Of a stretch of 32,324 bases of DNA, positions 25,208-32,324 are shown piece by piece; position 1 is the stretch's first letter; the number at the start of each line of letters is the position of its first letter. Source of the stretch: UBA8337 sp965662725 (GTDB lineage Bacteria > Pseudomonadota > Alphaproteobacteria > RS24); assembly GCA_965662725.1 (NCBI GenBank), contig CBFIIT010000016.1, positions 1 through 32,324 of the forward strand, written 5' to 3'. Below the pieces are notes generated by a model that was not told the DNA's origin, did no database searches, and saw only the letters and a list, made by a program, of their open reading frames with translations. A program made the position numbers and the translations under genes.

Positions 25208-25229
25208 GAGTGCCGGCAGCAAGAAGTAA
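25190..25229. repeat. Tandem duplication of the stop region
   Basis: An 18-base sequence, gccggcagcaagaagtaa, occurs at 25190-25207 and again at 25212-25229, offset by 22 bases. It covers the last five codons and the stop of the acyl-CoA dehydrogenase gene. Because 22 is not a multiple of three and the first copy contains the stop, the second copy is untranslated. Confidence 0.95.
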
Positions 25230-25250
25230 TTTTGCGCTGTTAGAAATCTG

Positions 25251-25283
25251 AAAGCCTGCGGGGAAAACCTCGCGGGCTTTTTC
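25251..25283 (+). terminator. Rho-independent terminator after the ACAD pair
   Basis: AAAGCCTGCGGGG (25251-25263) pairs with CCTCGCGGGCTTT (25268-25280) over 13 bases, with only two G-U pairs, around an AAAA loop, and runs straight into a T tract (25278-25282). It is the clearest intrinsic terminator of the window. It ends the acyl-CoA dehydrogenase transcript and separates it from dusA. Confidence 0.9.
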
Positions 25284-25318
25284 TTGCTCATTTGGCTTAA
25301 AAAGGCGAAAAAGGCGCG

Positions 25319-26344
25319 ATGAGTTTGACTGCGCCAGATATTCGCTTTTCCGTCGCACCGATGATGGATTGGACCGATCGCCATGACCGCTTTTTCTTGC
25401 GGCTGATGTCGAAACGTGCGCGATTATATACTGAAATGGTGACAGCCGATGCTGTCCGCTTTGGCGACCGCGATAAATTGCTGGCCTTTAATGAGGAAGA
25501 GCACCCTCTGGCTTTGCAATTGGGCGGCAGCGAGCCGTCCGCTTTGGCGGAAGCGGCTAAAGTCGGTGAGGATTGGGGTTATGATGAAATAAACCTCAAT
25601 GTCGGTTGCCCGTCTGACCGCGTCCAATCGGGGCAGTTCGGTGCTTGCCTTATGCAGACGCCTGATTTGGTCGCCGAATGTGTGGCCAGCATGCGCGCCG
25701 CCGTGTCTATTCCGGTAACGGTCAAAAGCCGCATCGGGGTTGATGAGCAAGACCCGCATGAGGCGTTGTTCACACTGGTTGAAAAATGCAAAAGCGCTGG
25801 CGTGAGCCATTTTATTGTGCATGCGCGCAAGGCGTGGCTGGAGGGGCTAAGCCCGAAAGAAAACCGCGATATCCCGCCGCTCGATTATCCGCTGGTCTAT
25901 CAGTTAAAGGCGGCGCATCCCGATTTGCTGATTTCGATTAATGGCGGCATTGAAACGCTTGAAGAATGTCACGCGCATGTTGAAAAAACCGATGGCGTGA
26001 TGCTGGGCCGTGCGCCGTATAAAAACCCGTATCTTTTGGCTGATGTCGATCGGCATTTATTTGGCCATGAAAGTTTGCCGCCCAGCCGTGCCGAGGTGGT
26101 TGAGCAACTTATTCCTTATGCTGAGAATTTGGTTGCCCAAGGCACACCGCTACATGCGTTGACGCGCCATGTTATGGGGCTGTTTCAAGGCTTGCCGGGT
26201 GGCCGTTTATGGCGGCGGCATTTAAGTGAAAACGCGCCACGCCGCGGCGATGACCCGCAAGTTTTGCGCGAGGCTTTGGCATTGGTTCAAGAACAAGAAG
26301 CGCGCGCGCAAGAGCTGCAAGCCGCCAAACAGGGGGCAGGTTAA
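25319..26344 (+). CDS. dusA: DusA, tRNA-dihydrouridine synthase
   Basis: A 341-residue FMN enzyme that reduces uridines in the tRNA D-loop, the DusA class acting at positions 20/20a. The start RFSVAPMMDWTDRHDRFFLR (residues 9-28) and the catalytic cysteine C97 in LNVGCPSDRVQSGQFGACLM are diagnostic. The middle VKSRIGVDEQD, the FIVHARKAWLEGLSPKENRD block and the GGIETLEECHAHVE region complete the barrel. The C-terminal helical domain is present. An AAGGCG-type ribosome site precedes the ATG. Its stop overlaps the start of the next gene (TAATG), so the two are co-translated although unrelated in function. Confidence 0.95.
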   Translation: MSLTAPDIRFSVAPMMDWTDRHDRFFLRLMSKRARLYTEMVTADAVRFGDRDKLLAFNEEEHPLALQLGGSEPSALAEAAKVGEDWGYDEINLNVGCPSDRVQSGQFGACLMQTPDLVAECVASMRAAVSIPVTVKSRIGVDEQDPHEALFTLVEKCKSAGVSHFIVHARKAWLEGLSPKENRDIPPLDYPLVYQLKAAHPDLLISINGGIETLEECHAHVEKTDGVMLGRAPYKNPYLLADVDRHLFGHESLPPSRAEVVEQLIPYAENLVAQGTPLHALTRHVMGLFQGLPGGRLWRRHLSENAPRRGDDPQVLREALALVQEQEARAQELQAAKQGAG

Positions 26345-27159
26345 TGGAAACCGAATTACTGATTTTGGCGGCGGTTTTACTGATCGCCGGTTTTGCCTCC
26401 GGCATTGTCGCCGGTCTCTTGGGTGTTGGCGGCGGCATGATATTGGTGCCGGTCTTGTTTCAAACATTTCTGTTTTTTGACCTGCCGGCGCATTTGCAAA
26501 TCCACATGGCGGTTGCCACTTCCATGGCGATTATCTGCTTCACCGGTTCTTTATCAGCGCGCAGTCATTATAAGCGCGGCGCGGTTGATATGGATGTGGT
26601 GAAAAGCTGGGGCTTGTTTATCGCATTTGGCGCATTGACCGGTGCCGTGGCGGCCAGATTTATTGCACCCGCCGGATTGAAAATCATTTTTGCAACATTG
26701 GCGCTGAGCATGGCGGCGCGCATGTTATTGAATAAAAATCCGGGCGAGGCGGGCGATGCGACGATTGGCGTTGGTTTGCAAAAAGCGCTGGCTTCGCTGG
26801 TCGGTTTCTTTTCCGCATTAATGGGAATTGGCGGTGGCACTTTATCCGTGCCGCTTCTCAATGCGTCAGGGCGCGATGTGCTGCGCGCTGTCGGCACCTC
26901 GTCGCTTTTCGGTATTTTTATCGCGGTTCCCGCCGCTATCGGGTTCATCATTGGCGGTTGGTCGCTGCCTGATTTGCCGGATTATGCGCTGGGCTATGTC
27001 AATTTCTTGGCGGTTATTGCGATTATTCCGACCAGCATGATGGCCGCGCCTTTAGGCGCACGCTTGGCGCACCGGCTGAGCAAAAAAACACTGAATGCGA
27101 TTTTTGCCGGCTTTCTGATTGTCAGCGGCGGTAGAATGCTGGTGGCGATATTTATCTAA
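26344..27159 (+). CDS. TauE/SafE-family permease
   Basis: A 271-residue membrane protein of the TauE/SafE family, which moves small anions such as sulfonates, sulfite or organic acids; the substrate here is unknown. It has the family's duplicated architecture: VAGLLGVGGGMILVPVLF (about 22-39) in the first half and FSALMGIGGGTLSVPLLNAS (about 155-174) in the second, with seven to eight hydrophobic segments. It is joined to dusA by a one-base overlap. The stop codon overlaps the stop of the opposite-strand phosphomannomutase gene, so no terminator fits between them. Confidence 0.92.
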   Translation: METELLILAAVLLIAGFASGIVAGLLGVGGGMILVPVLFQTFLFFDLPAHLQIHMAVATSMAIICFTGSLSARSHYKRGAVDMDVVKSWGLFIAFGALTGAVAARFIAPAGLKIIFATLALSMAARMLLNKNPGEAGDATIGVGLQKALASLVGFFSALMGIGGGTLSVPLLNASGRDVLRAVGTSSLFGIFIAVPAAIGFIIGGWSLPDLPDYALGYVNFLAVIAIIPTSMMAAPLGARLAHRLSKKTLNAIFAGFLIVSGGRMLVAIFI

Positions 27160-28664
27160 ATTTTTTGGTCGTATTCGCCGACTTCCTCATAGGAAGACAG
27201 CAGGCCGTCAATCTCAGTAAATATGGCGCGCATGTTTTCTTCCGATGTCGGGCTTTCGACCACAACCACCAGTCCCGGTTTGTTGGAGGAGGCGCGCACC
27301 AGCCCCCATGTGCCATCTTCAACCGTTATGCGCACGCCGTTAACGGTAACAAGGTCGCGGATTTTTTGTCCGATAAGCGTCGCACCATCAGCCGCCAGTT
27401 TCTCAAAATGCGCAATGGCGCGGTCAACCACTTGGTATTTTTTCAAATCATCGCAATAGGGCGACATGGTCGGTGATCCGTAAGTGACCGGCAAAGAGCG
27501 GCGTAAATCAGCCATGCTTTGCCCTTCGGCGCGGTCCAGCATATCGCAAATGGCAATCGCCGTAACTATGCCGTCATCATATCCACGGCCAATTGGCGTA
27601 TTGAAGAAATAGTGACCGGATTTTTCAAACCCGGCCAGTGCTCCTGTCTCATTGGTATGCCGCTTCATATAAGAGTGACCGGTTTTCCAATATTGGGTGG
27701 TGGCACCGGCTGCTTGCAATTCCGGATCGGTCATAAACAATCCGGTTGATTTCACATCGGCGATGAAAACTGCGCCCGGATATTGTTTGGCCAAATCGCG
27801 GCCGACCAGCACACCCATTTTATCGGCGAATATTTCTTCGCCTTCATTATCAACAACGCCGCAGCGATCGCCATCGCCATCAAAGGCAAAGCCGATATCG
27901 GCGCCGCTCTCCAGCACTTTGTCGCGCATGGCGTGCAGCATTTTCATATCTTCAGGATTGGGATTGTGATGCGGGAAGCTGTGGTCCAGCTCGCAATGCA
28001 GTTCAACAACATCGACCCCCAAGGCTTTCAATACATCCGGTGCAAACGCGCCTGCCGTGCCATTGCCGCAAGCCACCACTGCTTTCAATTTTCGCTTAAA
28101 TGGCGCGCGGTCTGTCAGGTCGTCCTTATAGGCTTGCGCCACCCCTTCAACCCGCTCATAAGCGCCACCGGCACGCGCAATGCCCTTATTTTCCAACACC
28201 ATATCGCGCAAGGCCGACATTTCGTCAGGTCCAAAGGTTAATGGCCGCGCCGCGCCCATTTTTACGCCGGTCCAGCCATTTTCATTATGGCTGGCCGTGA
28301 CCATGGCAACGGCCGGTGCGTCGAGATGAAATTGTGCAAAATAGGCAGTGGGCGATAAAGCCAGGCCGATATCCAAAACTTTCACACCGGCACTCATCAG
28401 GCCGGTGGTCAGGGCAATTTTAATGCTTTGCGAATAGGAGCGAAAATCATGCCCAACGACAATGCGGGGCTGCTCGCTATCGCCCAGTAAATCAAACAAT
28501 ACATTGCCGAGACCGAAACCAAGCGCTTGCATGCCGGAGAGGTTAATCTCATCGGGAAACAGCCAGCGCGCATCATATTCACGAAACCCTGTTGGCTTGA
28601 CCATAGCGGAGTTTTCAAACGCTTCTGTGTTCGGTTTCAAATCGGCGCGCGGCTTCGACAACAT
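27156..28664 (-). CDS. Phosphomannomutase/phosphoglucomutase
   Basis: A 502-residue alpha-D-phosphohexomutase that interconverts hexose 1- and 6-phosphates for cell-envelope sugars. The four family loops are present: the phosphoserine S125 in TASHNENGWTG, the metal loop FDGDGDRCGVVD (D262, D264, D266), the sugar loop GFEKSGHYFF (345-354) and the phosphate loop VRASSNKPG near the C-terminus. Length is somewhat over the bacterial norm because of a 25-residue N-terminal extension. An AGGAGA ribosome site eight bases before the ATG at 28664 supports this start over the downstream ATG. It converges with the permease and is divergent from cobA. AlgC-like versus glucose-specific activity cannot be decided here. 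Confidence 0.94.
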   Translation of the reverse strand: MLSKPRADLKPNTEAFENSAMVKPTGFREYDARWLFPDEINLSGMQALGFGLGNVLFDLLGDSEQPRIVVGHDFRSYSQSIKIALTTGLMSAGVKVLDIGLALSPTAYFAQFHLDAPAVAMVTASHNENGWTGVKMGAARPLTFGPDEMSALRDMVLENKGIARAGGAYERVEGVAQAYKDDLTDRAPFKRKLKAVVACGNGTAGAFAPDVLKALGVDVVELHCELDHSFPHHNPNPEDMKMLHAMRDKVLESGADIGFAFDGDGDRCGVVDNEGEEIFADKMGVLVGRDLAKQYPGAVFIADVKSTGLFMTDPELQAAGATTQYWKTGHSYMKRHTNETGALAGFEKSGHYFFNTPIGRGYDDGIVTAIAICDMLDRAEGQSMADLRRSLPVTYGSPTMSPYCDDLKKYQVVDRAIAHFEKLAADGATLIGQKIRDLVTVNGVRITVEDGTWGLVRASSNKPGLVVVVESPTSEENMRAIFTEIDGLLSSYEEVGEYDQKI

Positions 28665-28692
28665 GGGAAGTTTCTCCTAGGCAATAAATTTC

Positions 28693-28736
28693 TCTGCTGA
28701 TAGCAGATTTACCCTATCTGTAAAACCGCCTATAAC
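28693..28736. promoter_or_regulatory. Divergent promoter region, phosphomannomutase / cobA
   Basis: On + a TTTACC at 28708-28713 and TATAAC at 28731-28736, spaced 17 bases, point at cobA and would start transcription on or next to its ATG at 28743. On - a TTTACA (28724-28719) and TATCAG (28702-28697), spaced 16 bases, point at the mutase. The perfect dyad TCTGCTGATAGCAGA at 28693-28707 covers the minus -10 and abuts the plus -35. A shared regulator is an inference. Confidence 0.4.
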
Positions 28737-28742
28737 CGCGCC

Positions 28743-29591
28743 ATGAGTGCCGATGAAAAAAACCGGCAGGAGATTATCCGCCTGACGCTGAGCGACACGG
28801 CCATGCCTGATATTCAGATTGACGGCATGCCCGAATTTGCCGCCGGTTGGGTATGGCTGGCCGGTGCCGGACCGGGCGACCCCGGGCTGTTGACCTTGCA
28901 TGCAGTGAATGCGCTGAAGCAGGCCGATAAAGTGGTTTATGACGCGCTGGTGTCAGAAGATATTTTGTCATTGGTGCGGCCGGAGGCGGAATTGTTTTAT
29001 GCCGGTAAGCGCGGCGGTAAGCCCAGTTGGAACCAGCAAGATATTACCGACAAGCTGATTGATTTGGCGCGACAAGGGCATCGGGTATTACGGCTGAAAG
29101 GCGGCGATCCGTTTATTTTCGGGCGTGGCGGCGAGGAAGCACAATCATTGGTTGCGGCAGATATTCCGTTCCGCATCATTCCGGGTATTTCAGCGGGTGT
29201 TGGCGGTTTGGGCTATGCCGGTATTCCGGCGACGCATCGTGATGTCAATCATGCGGTGACTTTTGTGACCGGCCATTTGGCCGGCAAAGGCGAAGCGGAA
29301 TTGCTGGATTGGGCTTCAATTGCCAAAGCCTCACCGGTGATTGTCATTTATATGGCGATGAGCCGCTTGGCAGTGATTGCCGATTTGCTGATGGCGGCAG
29401 GGCGCAAAGCTGATGAGCCGGTTGCGATTGTTACCCATGCGACCACGCCACAACAGCGCATTGCCACTGGCCGTTTGGCCGATGCTGCCAAGCTGGCCGA
29501 AGATAATGAATTACAACCGCCATCAATCATTGTTATCGGTGAAGTGGTCAATTTGGCCGAAACGCTGCATTGGTTTGGCCCACCCGCTTAG
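28743..29591 (+). CDS. cobA: CobA, uroporphyrinogen-III C-methyltransferase
   Basis: A 282-residue SAM-dependent methyltransferase (SUMT) that makes precorrin-2 for siroheme and cobalamin synthesis. Family marks are VWLAGAGPGDPGLLTLHAVN (about 37-56), YAGKRGGKPSWNQQDITDKL (about 87-106), VLRLKGGDPFIFGRGGEEAQ and IPGISAGVGGLGYAGIPATH, all intact. There is no siroheme-synthase CysG fusion. Compared with typical SUMTs, which begin near the VWLAGAGPGDP motif, it carries a 35-residue N-terminal extension, or else starts later, at ATG 28803 or 28827. No ribosome site precedes 28743; transcription may begin at the start codon. It faces the DUF1289 gene with four bases between. Confidence 0.94.
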   Translation: MSADEKNRQEIIRLTLSDTAMPDIQIDGMPEFAAGWVWLAGAGPGDPGLLTLHAVNALKQADKVVYDALVSEDILSLVRPEAELFYAGKRGGKPSWNQQDITDKLIDLARQGHRVLRLKGGDPFIFGRGGEEAQSLVAADIPFRIIPGISAGVGGLGYAGIPATHRDVNHAVTFVTGHLAGKGEAELLDWASIAKASPVIVIYMAMSRLAVIADLLMAAGRKADEPVAIVTHATTPQQRIATGRLADAAKLAEDNELQPPSIIVIGEVVNLAETLHWFGPPA

Positions 29592-29595
29592 AGCG

Positions 29596-29796
29596 TTAAG
29601 CGGATTGACTGGCTTTCCATTGCGCCAAACGCTCCGGCAATTCTGCCAAAACAGCGCGTTTTTCATCATCTGAAAAGCCGGACCAGCTACCGATTTCCAT
29701 CATTTTACGGCCACAGCCAATGCAAAAACCGGCGCGTGCAGAAACCGCACAAACGCGTTTGCAGGGTGATTTGGGGCTGTCGTTCTCGGTGCTCAT
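29596..29796 (-). CDS. DUF1289 small cysteine-rich protein
   Basis: A 66-residue DUF1289 protein, found widely in proteobacteria; function unknown. Four cysteines, C12, C16, C25 and C28, in SPCKRVCAVSARAGFC and CIGCGR suggest a metal site. The rest, from about 35, is a helix (SDDEKRAVLAELPERLAQWK) of the type expected in this family. The stop lies four bases from the convergent cobA stop. The gene begins at 29796 (reading from the minus strand). It is small but matches the family in length and pattern. Confidence 0.88.
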   Translation of the reverse strand: MSTENDSPKSPCKRVCAVSARAGFCIGCGRKMMEIGSWSGFSDDEKRAVLAELPERLAQWKASQSA

Positions 29797-29815
29797 AAAA
29801 TCTTATTAACACATC

Positions 29816-29836
29816 ATGACGGATGCGTCATTTTTT
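29816..29836. repeat. Hairpin ATGACG-GATG-CGTCAT before a T run
   Basis: Perfect six-base arms (29816-29821 and 29826-29831) around a four-base loop, followed by a T tract. It could be a weak terminator on the + strand or an operator between the divergent DUF1289 and ACAD genes. The stem is short, so I rate termination as weak. Confidence 0.4.
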
Positions 29837-29849
29837 CCACATGGCGGCA

Positions 29850-29903
29850 TTGATTCCGCCCCTTTATCGGTTAAATTCACCAATAAGATTATTGGAGGTC
29901 GTA
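29850..29903 (+). promoter_or_regulatory. Candidate promoter and operator of the second ACAD pair
   Basis: TTGATT (29850-29855) and TAAATT (29872-29877), spaced 16 bases, form a fair promoter. The perfect dyad CCAATAAGATTATTGG at 29880-29895 lies over the predicted start of transcription and reaches into the GGAGG ribosome site (29894-29898). Such a dyad could bind a TetR-type fatty-acid regulator or, as RNA, shield the ribosome site. No regulator gene is visible here. Confidence 0.4.
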
Positions 29904-31091
29904 ATGGACATTGATTTTGCACCAGAAGATGAAGCTTTCCGTGCCGAAGTGCGCAGCTTTATCGAAGAGAATTATCCGAAGCACTTGGTCGGTGTCGACC
30001 GTGGGGAATTGAGCAAGGAAGATTTTCTTGCTTGGCATAAAATTCTCGCCAAAAAAGGTTGGGTTGCTCCAAGTTGGCCGGAAGAAGTCGGTGGCACCGG
30101 TTGGACGGTGACGCAGAAATATATTTGGAATGAAGAAAGCGCTTCATTCGGCACTATTCCGCCGCTGCCTTTCGGCGTCGCTATGCTGGGGCCGGTGATT
30201 TATACATTCGGCAATCAAGAGCAAAAAGATTGGGTTCTGCCGGGTATTTTGTCAGGTGAAACGTGGTGGTGTCAGGGCTATTCAGAACCGGGTGCCGGGT
30301 CTGACCTTGCCGGTTTGAAAACCAAAGCCGAACTGGATGGCGATGAATATGTCGTCAATGGTCACAAAATTTGGACCACTTTGGCACAGCATGCTGATTG
30401 GATGTTCTGCTTGGTGCGCACCGGTAATGAGGGCAAGCCGCAACAAGGCATTTCCTTCCTGCTGATTGATATGAACACGCCGGGCATTGAAGTGAAGCCG
30501 ATTATCACCATTGATGGCGGCCATGAAGTGAATGAAGTATTCCTCACCGATGTTCGCGTTCCTGCCAAAAACTTGGTTGGTGAACAAGATAAAGGCTGGA
30601 CCATTGCCAAGTTTCTGCTGGGTAATGAGCGTTCGGGTATTGCCGGTGTGGCGCGCTCGAAAAAAGCCATTGACCGTCTGCGCGATATTGCGCGGGCTGA
30701 ATTGGAAGATGGCGCTCCGCTGCTTGACTCAGCTGATTTCTCCAAAAAAATCGCTGAATTGGAAGTCGACTTAACGGCGTTGGAATATACCGAGTTGCGG
30801 ACATTGGCGTCGGAAAGTAAAGGCCAAGGGCCGGGACCGGAAAGTTCAATTCTGAAAATTAAAGGCACGGAAATCCAACAACGGATTACCGAGCTGACTA
30901 TGGAAGCGGTCGGCAATTATGCGTCACCTTGGGTGCCGCAGCTTGACCGTGGTGACAATTATCTGTCAATTGGCCCGGATCATGCCGAAGCCGTTTCACA
31001 AAATTACTTTAACAATCGTAAGACCTCGATTTATGGCGGGTCCAACGAAATTCAGCGCAATATCATTGCCAAGATGGTTTTGGGCCTCTAG
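29904..31091 (+). CDS. Acyl-CoA dehydrogenase, long subunit with helix-G Glu
   Basis: A 395-residue ACAD. It starts at the ATG at 29904 with the best ribosome site of the window (GGAGG); the frame is open upstream to 29823, but that part looks non-coding. The middle domain shows CQGYSEPGAGSDLAGLKTKA (about 123-142). As in the ACAD at 23966, the C-terminal loop is GGS (378-380) where medium-chain enzymes have EGT, and E242 in LGNERSGIAG is the likely base, the isovaleryl-CoA-type position. The end IYGGSNEIQRNIIAKMVLGL is typical of catabolic ACADs. It is followed 43 bases later by a shorter ACAD. Confidence 0.93.
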   Translation: MDIDFAPEDEAFRAEVRSFIEENYPKHLVGVDRGELSKEDFLAWHKILAKKGWVAPSWPEEVGGTGWTVTQKYIWNEESASFGTIPPLPFGVAMLGPVIYTFGNQEQKDWVLPGILSGETWWCQGYSEPGAGSDLAGLKTKAELDGDEYVVNGHKIWTTLAQHADWMFCLVRTGNEGKPQQGISFLLIDMNTPGIEVKPIITIDGGHEVNEVFLTDVRVPAKNLVGEQDKGWTIAKFLLGNERSGIAGVARSKKAIDRLRDIARAELEDGAPLLDSADFSKKIAELEVDLTALEYTELRTLASESKGQGPGPESSILKIKGTEIQQRITELTMEAVGNYASPWVPQLDRGDNYLSIGPDHAEAVSQNYFNNRKTSIYGGSNEIQRNIIAKMVLGL

Positions 31092-31134
31092 GCTTTTGCC
31101 GAAGCTCAAAGCGAATTTGAAGAGGAATTGAACA

Positions 31135-32262
31135 GTGGATTTTAGTTTTACCGAAGAACAAACCTTGCTCCGCAATATGGTGCAAAGCTTTGTGCAGGAT
31201 AATTATGGCTTTGACGCGCGGATGAAAATCGTTCGCAGCGAAGAAGGCATGAGCCGCGAGATTTGGGGTCAGTTTGCTGAGCTGGGTCTGTTGGCGGCGC
31301 CGTTCTCAGAAGAATTGGGCGGCCTTGACGGTGGTCCGATTGAAACCATGGTTATCATGGAAGAGCTGGGCCGCGGTCTGGTTGTCGAGCCTTATTTGCC
31401 GACGATTGTTCTGTGCGGTGGTGTTTTGTCCCGTCATGGGTCGGCAGCGCAAAAAGACGCGCATCTGCCGGGCATTATCGGTGGTGAAGATATTTGGGCG
31501 CTGGCTTATTCAGAGCCGCAGAGCCGCTTTAACCCTGCTGATGTTCTGACCTCGGCTAAAGCCGATGGCGACGGTTATGTGCTGAACGGCACGAAAGCCG
31601 TTGTTGCCGCTGCGCCTTGGGCCAATAAGTTGATTGTTTCAGCTCGCATTTCAGGCGAGCAACGCGACAGTGCGGGCCTTGGTTTGTTCATTGTTGATAA
31701 ATCAGCCGCCGGTGTTGCAACACAAGACTATCCGACTGTTGACGGCAATCGCGCCAGCGAAGTGACATTGGAAAATGTTGCCGTTGGTGCTGATGCGCTT
31801 ATCGGCGATGCGGGTAACGGCTTGGCACTTCTTGAAGAAGCTTTGGATTTCGGTATTGGTGCGGTTTGCGCGGAAGCGATTGGCCACATGAAATGCCTGA
31901 ATGATGCAACGGTTGAATATTGCAAAACCCGTAAGCAGTTCGGCGTGCCGATCGGTAGCTTCCAAGTTTTGCAACACCGTATGGTCGATATGTTCATGGA
32001 ATATGAGCAGTCCGTTTCAATGACTTATATGGTCAATATGAAACTGGTTGAAGGCGAAGCTGAGCGTAAAAAAGCTGCTGCCGGTGCGAAAGTTCAAATC
32101 GGTAAATCAGGTCGTTTTGTCGGTCAAGAAGCTGTGCAATTGCATGGCGGTATGGGCATGACGGAAGAGCTGAATGTCGGCCATTACTTCAAGCGTCTGA
32201 CGGTTATCGATACGCAATTCGGTAATGTTGACCATCATTTGAAGCGCTTTGCAGCCGCTTAA
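31135..32262 (+). CDS. Acyl-CoA dehydrogenase, short (non-catalytic-type) subunit
   Basis: A 375-residue ACAD with a GTG start supported by AGAGGA at 31121-31126, eight bases upstream. N-terminal and middle domains are normal (LGGLDGGPIETMVIMEELGR near 61-80). It keeps the flavin region TRKQFGVPIGSFQVLQHRMV (about 265-284) and the late QLHGGMGMTEELNVGHYF, but has EEALDFGIGA (234-243) where the long partner has NERSGI, and no C-terminal GGS/EGT loop. It is therefore the short-type partner of the preceding ACAD. The order long-short is the reverse of the pair at 22781-25207. The next gene starts ten bases after its stop. Confidence 0.92.
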   Translation: MDFSFTEEQTLLRNMVQSFVQDNYGFDARMKIVRSEEGMSREIWGQFAELGLLAAPFSEELGGLDGGPIETMVIMEELGRGLVVEPYLPTIVLCGGVLSRHGSAAQKDAHLPGIIGGEDIWALAYSEPQSRFNPADVLTSAKADGDGYVLNGTKAVVAAAPWANKLIVSARISGEQRDSAGLGLFIVDKSAAGVATQDYPTVDGNRASEVTLENVAVGADALIGDAGNGLALLEEALDFGIGAVCAEAIGHMKCLNDATVEYCKTRKQFGVPIGSFQVLQHRMVDMFMEYEQSVSMTYMVNMKLVEGEAERKKAAAGAKVQIGKSGRFVGQEAVQLHGGMGMTEELNVGHYFKRLTVIDTQFGNVDHHLKRFAAA

Positions 32263-32272
32263 GGCTTGAGCC

Positions 32273-32324
32273 ATGCTGGAATTTGACCAGCAGGGTCATA
32301 TTGTAACCCTGACCATCAACCGGC
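32273..32324 (+). CDS. Enoyl-CoA hydratase/isomerase-like protein, 5' end only
   Basis: The window ends 17 codons into this gene. The visible MLEFDQQGHIVTLTINR matches the first strand pair of the crotonase fold, where a Val-Thr-Leu-Thr-Ile-Asn-Arg run is usual. Its place directly after an acyl-CoA dehydrogenase, ten bases from the stop, fits the next beta-oxidation step, hydration of the enoyl-CoA. Which crotonase-fold enzyme it is (hydratase, isomerase or hydrolase) cannot be told from so few residues. Confidence 0.7.
   Translation, partial: MLEFDQQGHIVTLTINR

Noticed and set aside
29816..29836. Strong intrinsic terminator
   Set aside because: The stem is only six pairs and no + strand gene ends nearby; it was kept as a dyad of uncertain role.
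1..32324. CRISPR arrays, tRNA or rRNA genes, insertion sequences
   Set aside because: No regularly spaced repeats, cloverleaf-like sequences, transposase frames or terminal inverted repeats were seen on reading both strands.

Overview
The window looks like a dense piece of an alphaproteobacterial chromosome. Three things point there: a gene-transfer-agent (GTA) head-tail cluster in the Rhodobacter capsulatus (RcGTA) order, the cytochrome c maturation order ccmI-ccmE-ccmF-ccmH (rhizobial cycHJKL), and a two-component system leading into glnE. Base composition is moderate, and the catabolic genes suggest an aerobic, fatty-acid- or steroid-using heterotroph. A marine Parvibaculales-like lineage would fit, but I cannot establish the genus from the sequence. 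No tRNA, rRNA, CRISPR array, integrase or transposase was seen.

Layout. (1) 1-137: leader with two perfect dyads and promoter-like hexamers. (2) 138-13551: a nearly complete RcGTA-type cluster, all on + and tightly coupled by ATGA/TAATG overlaps: small terminase-like g1, large terminase, portal, prohead protease, capsid, adaptor, head closure, tail terminator, major tail protein, two tail assembly proteins, a very short tape-measure-position protein, distal tail protein, Fe-S-type hub, NlpC/P60 peptidase, megatron and a DUF2793 protein. The g11 product is only 111 residues and lacks the usual hydrophobic and C-terminal parts, which is the most unusual point of the cluster. (3) 13614-22731: nitroreductase, ccmI, ccmE, ccmF, ccmH, an OmpR-type response regulator, its histidine kinase, and glnE, nearly without gaps. 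(4) 22781-25207: two acyl-CoA dehydrogenases (ACADs), followed by a tandem duplication of the stop region and a strong intrinsic terminator. (5) 25319-27159: dusA and a TauE/SafE permease. (6) 27156-28664 (-): phosphomannomutase/phosphoglucomutase, divergent from cobA (28743-29591), which faces a small DUF1289 gene (29596-29796, -). (7) 29904 to the end: a second pair of ACADs and the first codons of an enoyl-CoA hydratase-like gene.

How the parts work together. The GTA genes would build a small HK97-type capsid with a tail that packages host DNA; lysis, head-spike and regulatory genes are not here, as in RcGTA, where they lie at other loci. The ccm genes attach heme to c-type cytochromes, and the downstream two-component and glnE genes are probably read from the same transcript. 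The two ACAD pairs each combine a long subunit that carries a helix-G glutamate with a shorter subunit that lacks it, the pattern of heterotetrameric ACADs such as ChsE4-ChsE5.

No gene-free stretch exceeds 300 bases. The longest are 1-137, 25208-25318 and 29797-29903, and what they hold is described below.
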